NCBI GenBank assembly: GCA_037178975.1
Contig: JASJZH010000002.1
Coordinates: forward strand, 2,108,001 to 2,172,000
DNA length: 64,000 nt
Source: Oscheius tipulae
Lineage: Eukaryota; Nematoda; Chromadorea; Rhabditida; Rhabditidae
Reading direction: 5' to 3'
Shown here: positions 63,743 through 64,000 of the stretch, piece after piece
Layout: every line of letters begins with the position of its first letter
How positions within the stretch are numbered: the stretch's first letter is position 1
Notes under the pieces: generated by a model
The model's database searches: none
Seen by the model: the letters and a program-made list of their open reading frames with translations, nothing else
Told to the model about the DNA's origin: nothing
Position numbers and translations under genes: made by a program

Positions 63743-63773
63743 AGGCTGCCGCCCCTTCGGGGCGGTAGCCTAA
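63743..63773. repeat. GC-rich perfect hairpin
   Basis: TAGGCTGCCGCCCC (63743-63756) pairs fully, with one G-T, with 63760-63773, leaving a three-base TTC loop. It sits just downstream of the xrn-1 fragment. It could be a fold-back repeat or a structured transcript. Confidence 0.8.
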
Positions 63774-63849
63774 TTTGTTGGGCCCCTTGAGGCATATCTA
63801 CCTTGTCCTTTCCCCAGCAAAAACGATTGCTAATGACCATTTCTAATCA

Positions 63850-63945
63850 GTGAAACCCACTTCCCACTCTTTGACTCCACTTTCTATCCCTCAAACCCAC
63901 TTCCCTTTCACTCTTTGAACCCATTTCCCATTCCCCAACCTAACT
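63850..63945. repeat. Short degenerate tandem repeat
   Basis: Three to four units of roughly 25-30 bp built on AAACCCACTTCCC followed by CTCTTTGA, with variants such as AACCCATTTCCC. Confidence 0.75.
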
Positions 63946-64000
63946 CCCTGTCCAAGTAATGCTAACGCCCCTTGGGTTCATTGCCAGTAATAATCCGATT

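Larger units (their letters stand above)
62373..64000. other. Intergenic at right edge, repeats and an xrn-1 fragment
   Basis: No protein-coding gene is supported. The stretch 62530-62610 repeats CCTGGCCAG-like and CTGACCGGCCAG words. The remaining content is listed separately: the inverted xrn-1 fragment, a hairpin and a short tandem repeat. Confidence 0.45.

Overview
This is nuclear DNA from a nematode, most likely a rhabditid related to but distinct from Caenorhabditis. Many introns are short (about 40-80 bp) with TTTTCAG-type acceptors. Several genes have a bare TTTTCAG or TTTTTAG 3-14 nt before the ATG, as expected for spliced-leader trans-splicing. The best matches are nematode proteins: a LIN-31 forkhead whose N-terminus matches the C. 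elegans protein as I remember it, a DAF-5-like SKI/SNO protein, PKC-3 and PRDX-2. As I recall, pkc-3, prdx-2, algn-2 and the deoxyribose-phosphate aldolase gene all lie on one C. elegans cosmid (F09E5, chromosome II), and lin-31, daf-5 and xrn-1 are also on chromosome II. I place the window on the equivalent chromosome by inference.

Layout. 1-0.8 kb: 3' end of a non-LTR retrotransposon. 1.6-6.9 kb (minus): an unrecognised multi-exon gene and a tandem-C2 synaptotagmin-like gene, with a decayed LINE between them; they may be one gene. 8-13.5 kb (plus): a complete 15-exon MTR4/SKIV2L2 helicase. 13.5-16.7 kb: repeats and one possible small secreted protein. 16.8-18.7 kb (minus): lin-31. 20.6-22.0 kb (minus): a secreted cysteine-containing protein. 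23.8-29.3 kb (plus): a complete 13-exon XRN1 5'-3' exoribonuclease. 31-36.4 kb (plus): an A+T-rich accessory island with a compact GIY-YIG nuclease-like gene, a decayed copy of an unrecognised gene, and a more intact tandem paralogue carrying acidic repeats. 38.8-49.1 kb (minus): a SKI/SNO gene (daf-5-like) with large repeat-filled introns. 50.6-62.4 kb: a minus-strand housekeeping block of pkc-3, prdx-2, algn-2, DERA and icd-2.

Functionally the conserved genes cover nuclear RNA surveillance (MTR4 with the exosome), cytoplasmic mRNA decay (XRN1), cell polarity (aPKC), peroxide defence (2-Cys Prx), N-glycan precursor assembly (ALG2), deoxyribose catabolism (DERA), nascent-chain chaperoning (NAC-alpha), vulval fate (LIN-31) and TGF-beta/dauer signalling (SKI/SNO). 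They are unrelated neighbours rather than a pathway cluster.

The most interesting observations are an inverted copy of part of xrn-1 exon 2 about 39 kb away, the accessory island at 31-36 kb, a palindromic repeat family confined to 38-46 kb, degenerate tRNA-like segments all on the minus strand, and two candidate GC-AG introns. Exon coordinates come from reading splice signals and protein similarity by eye; no alignment or transcript data were available.
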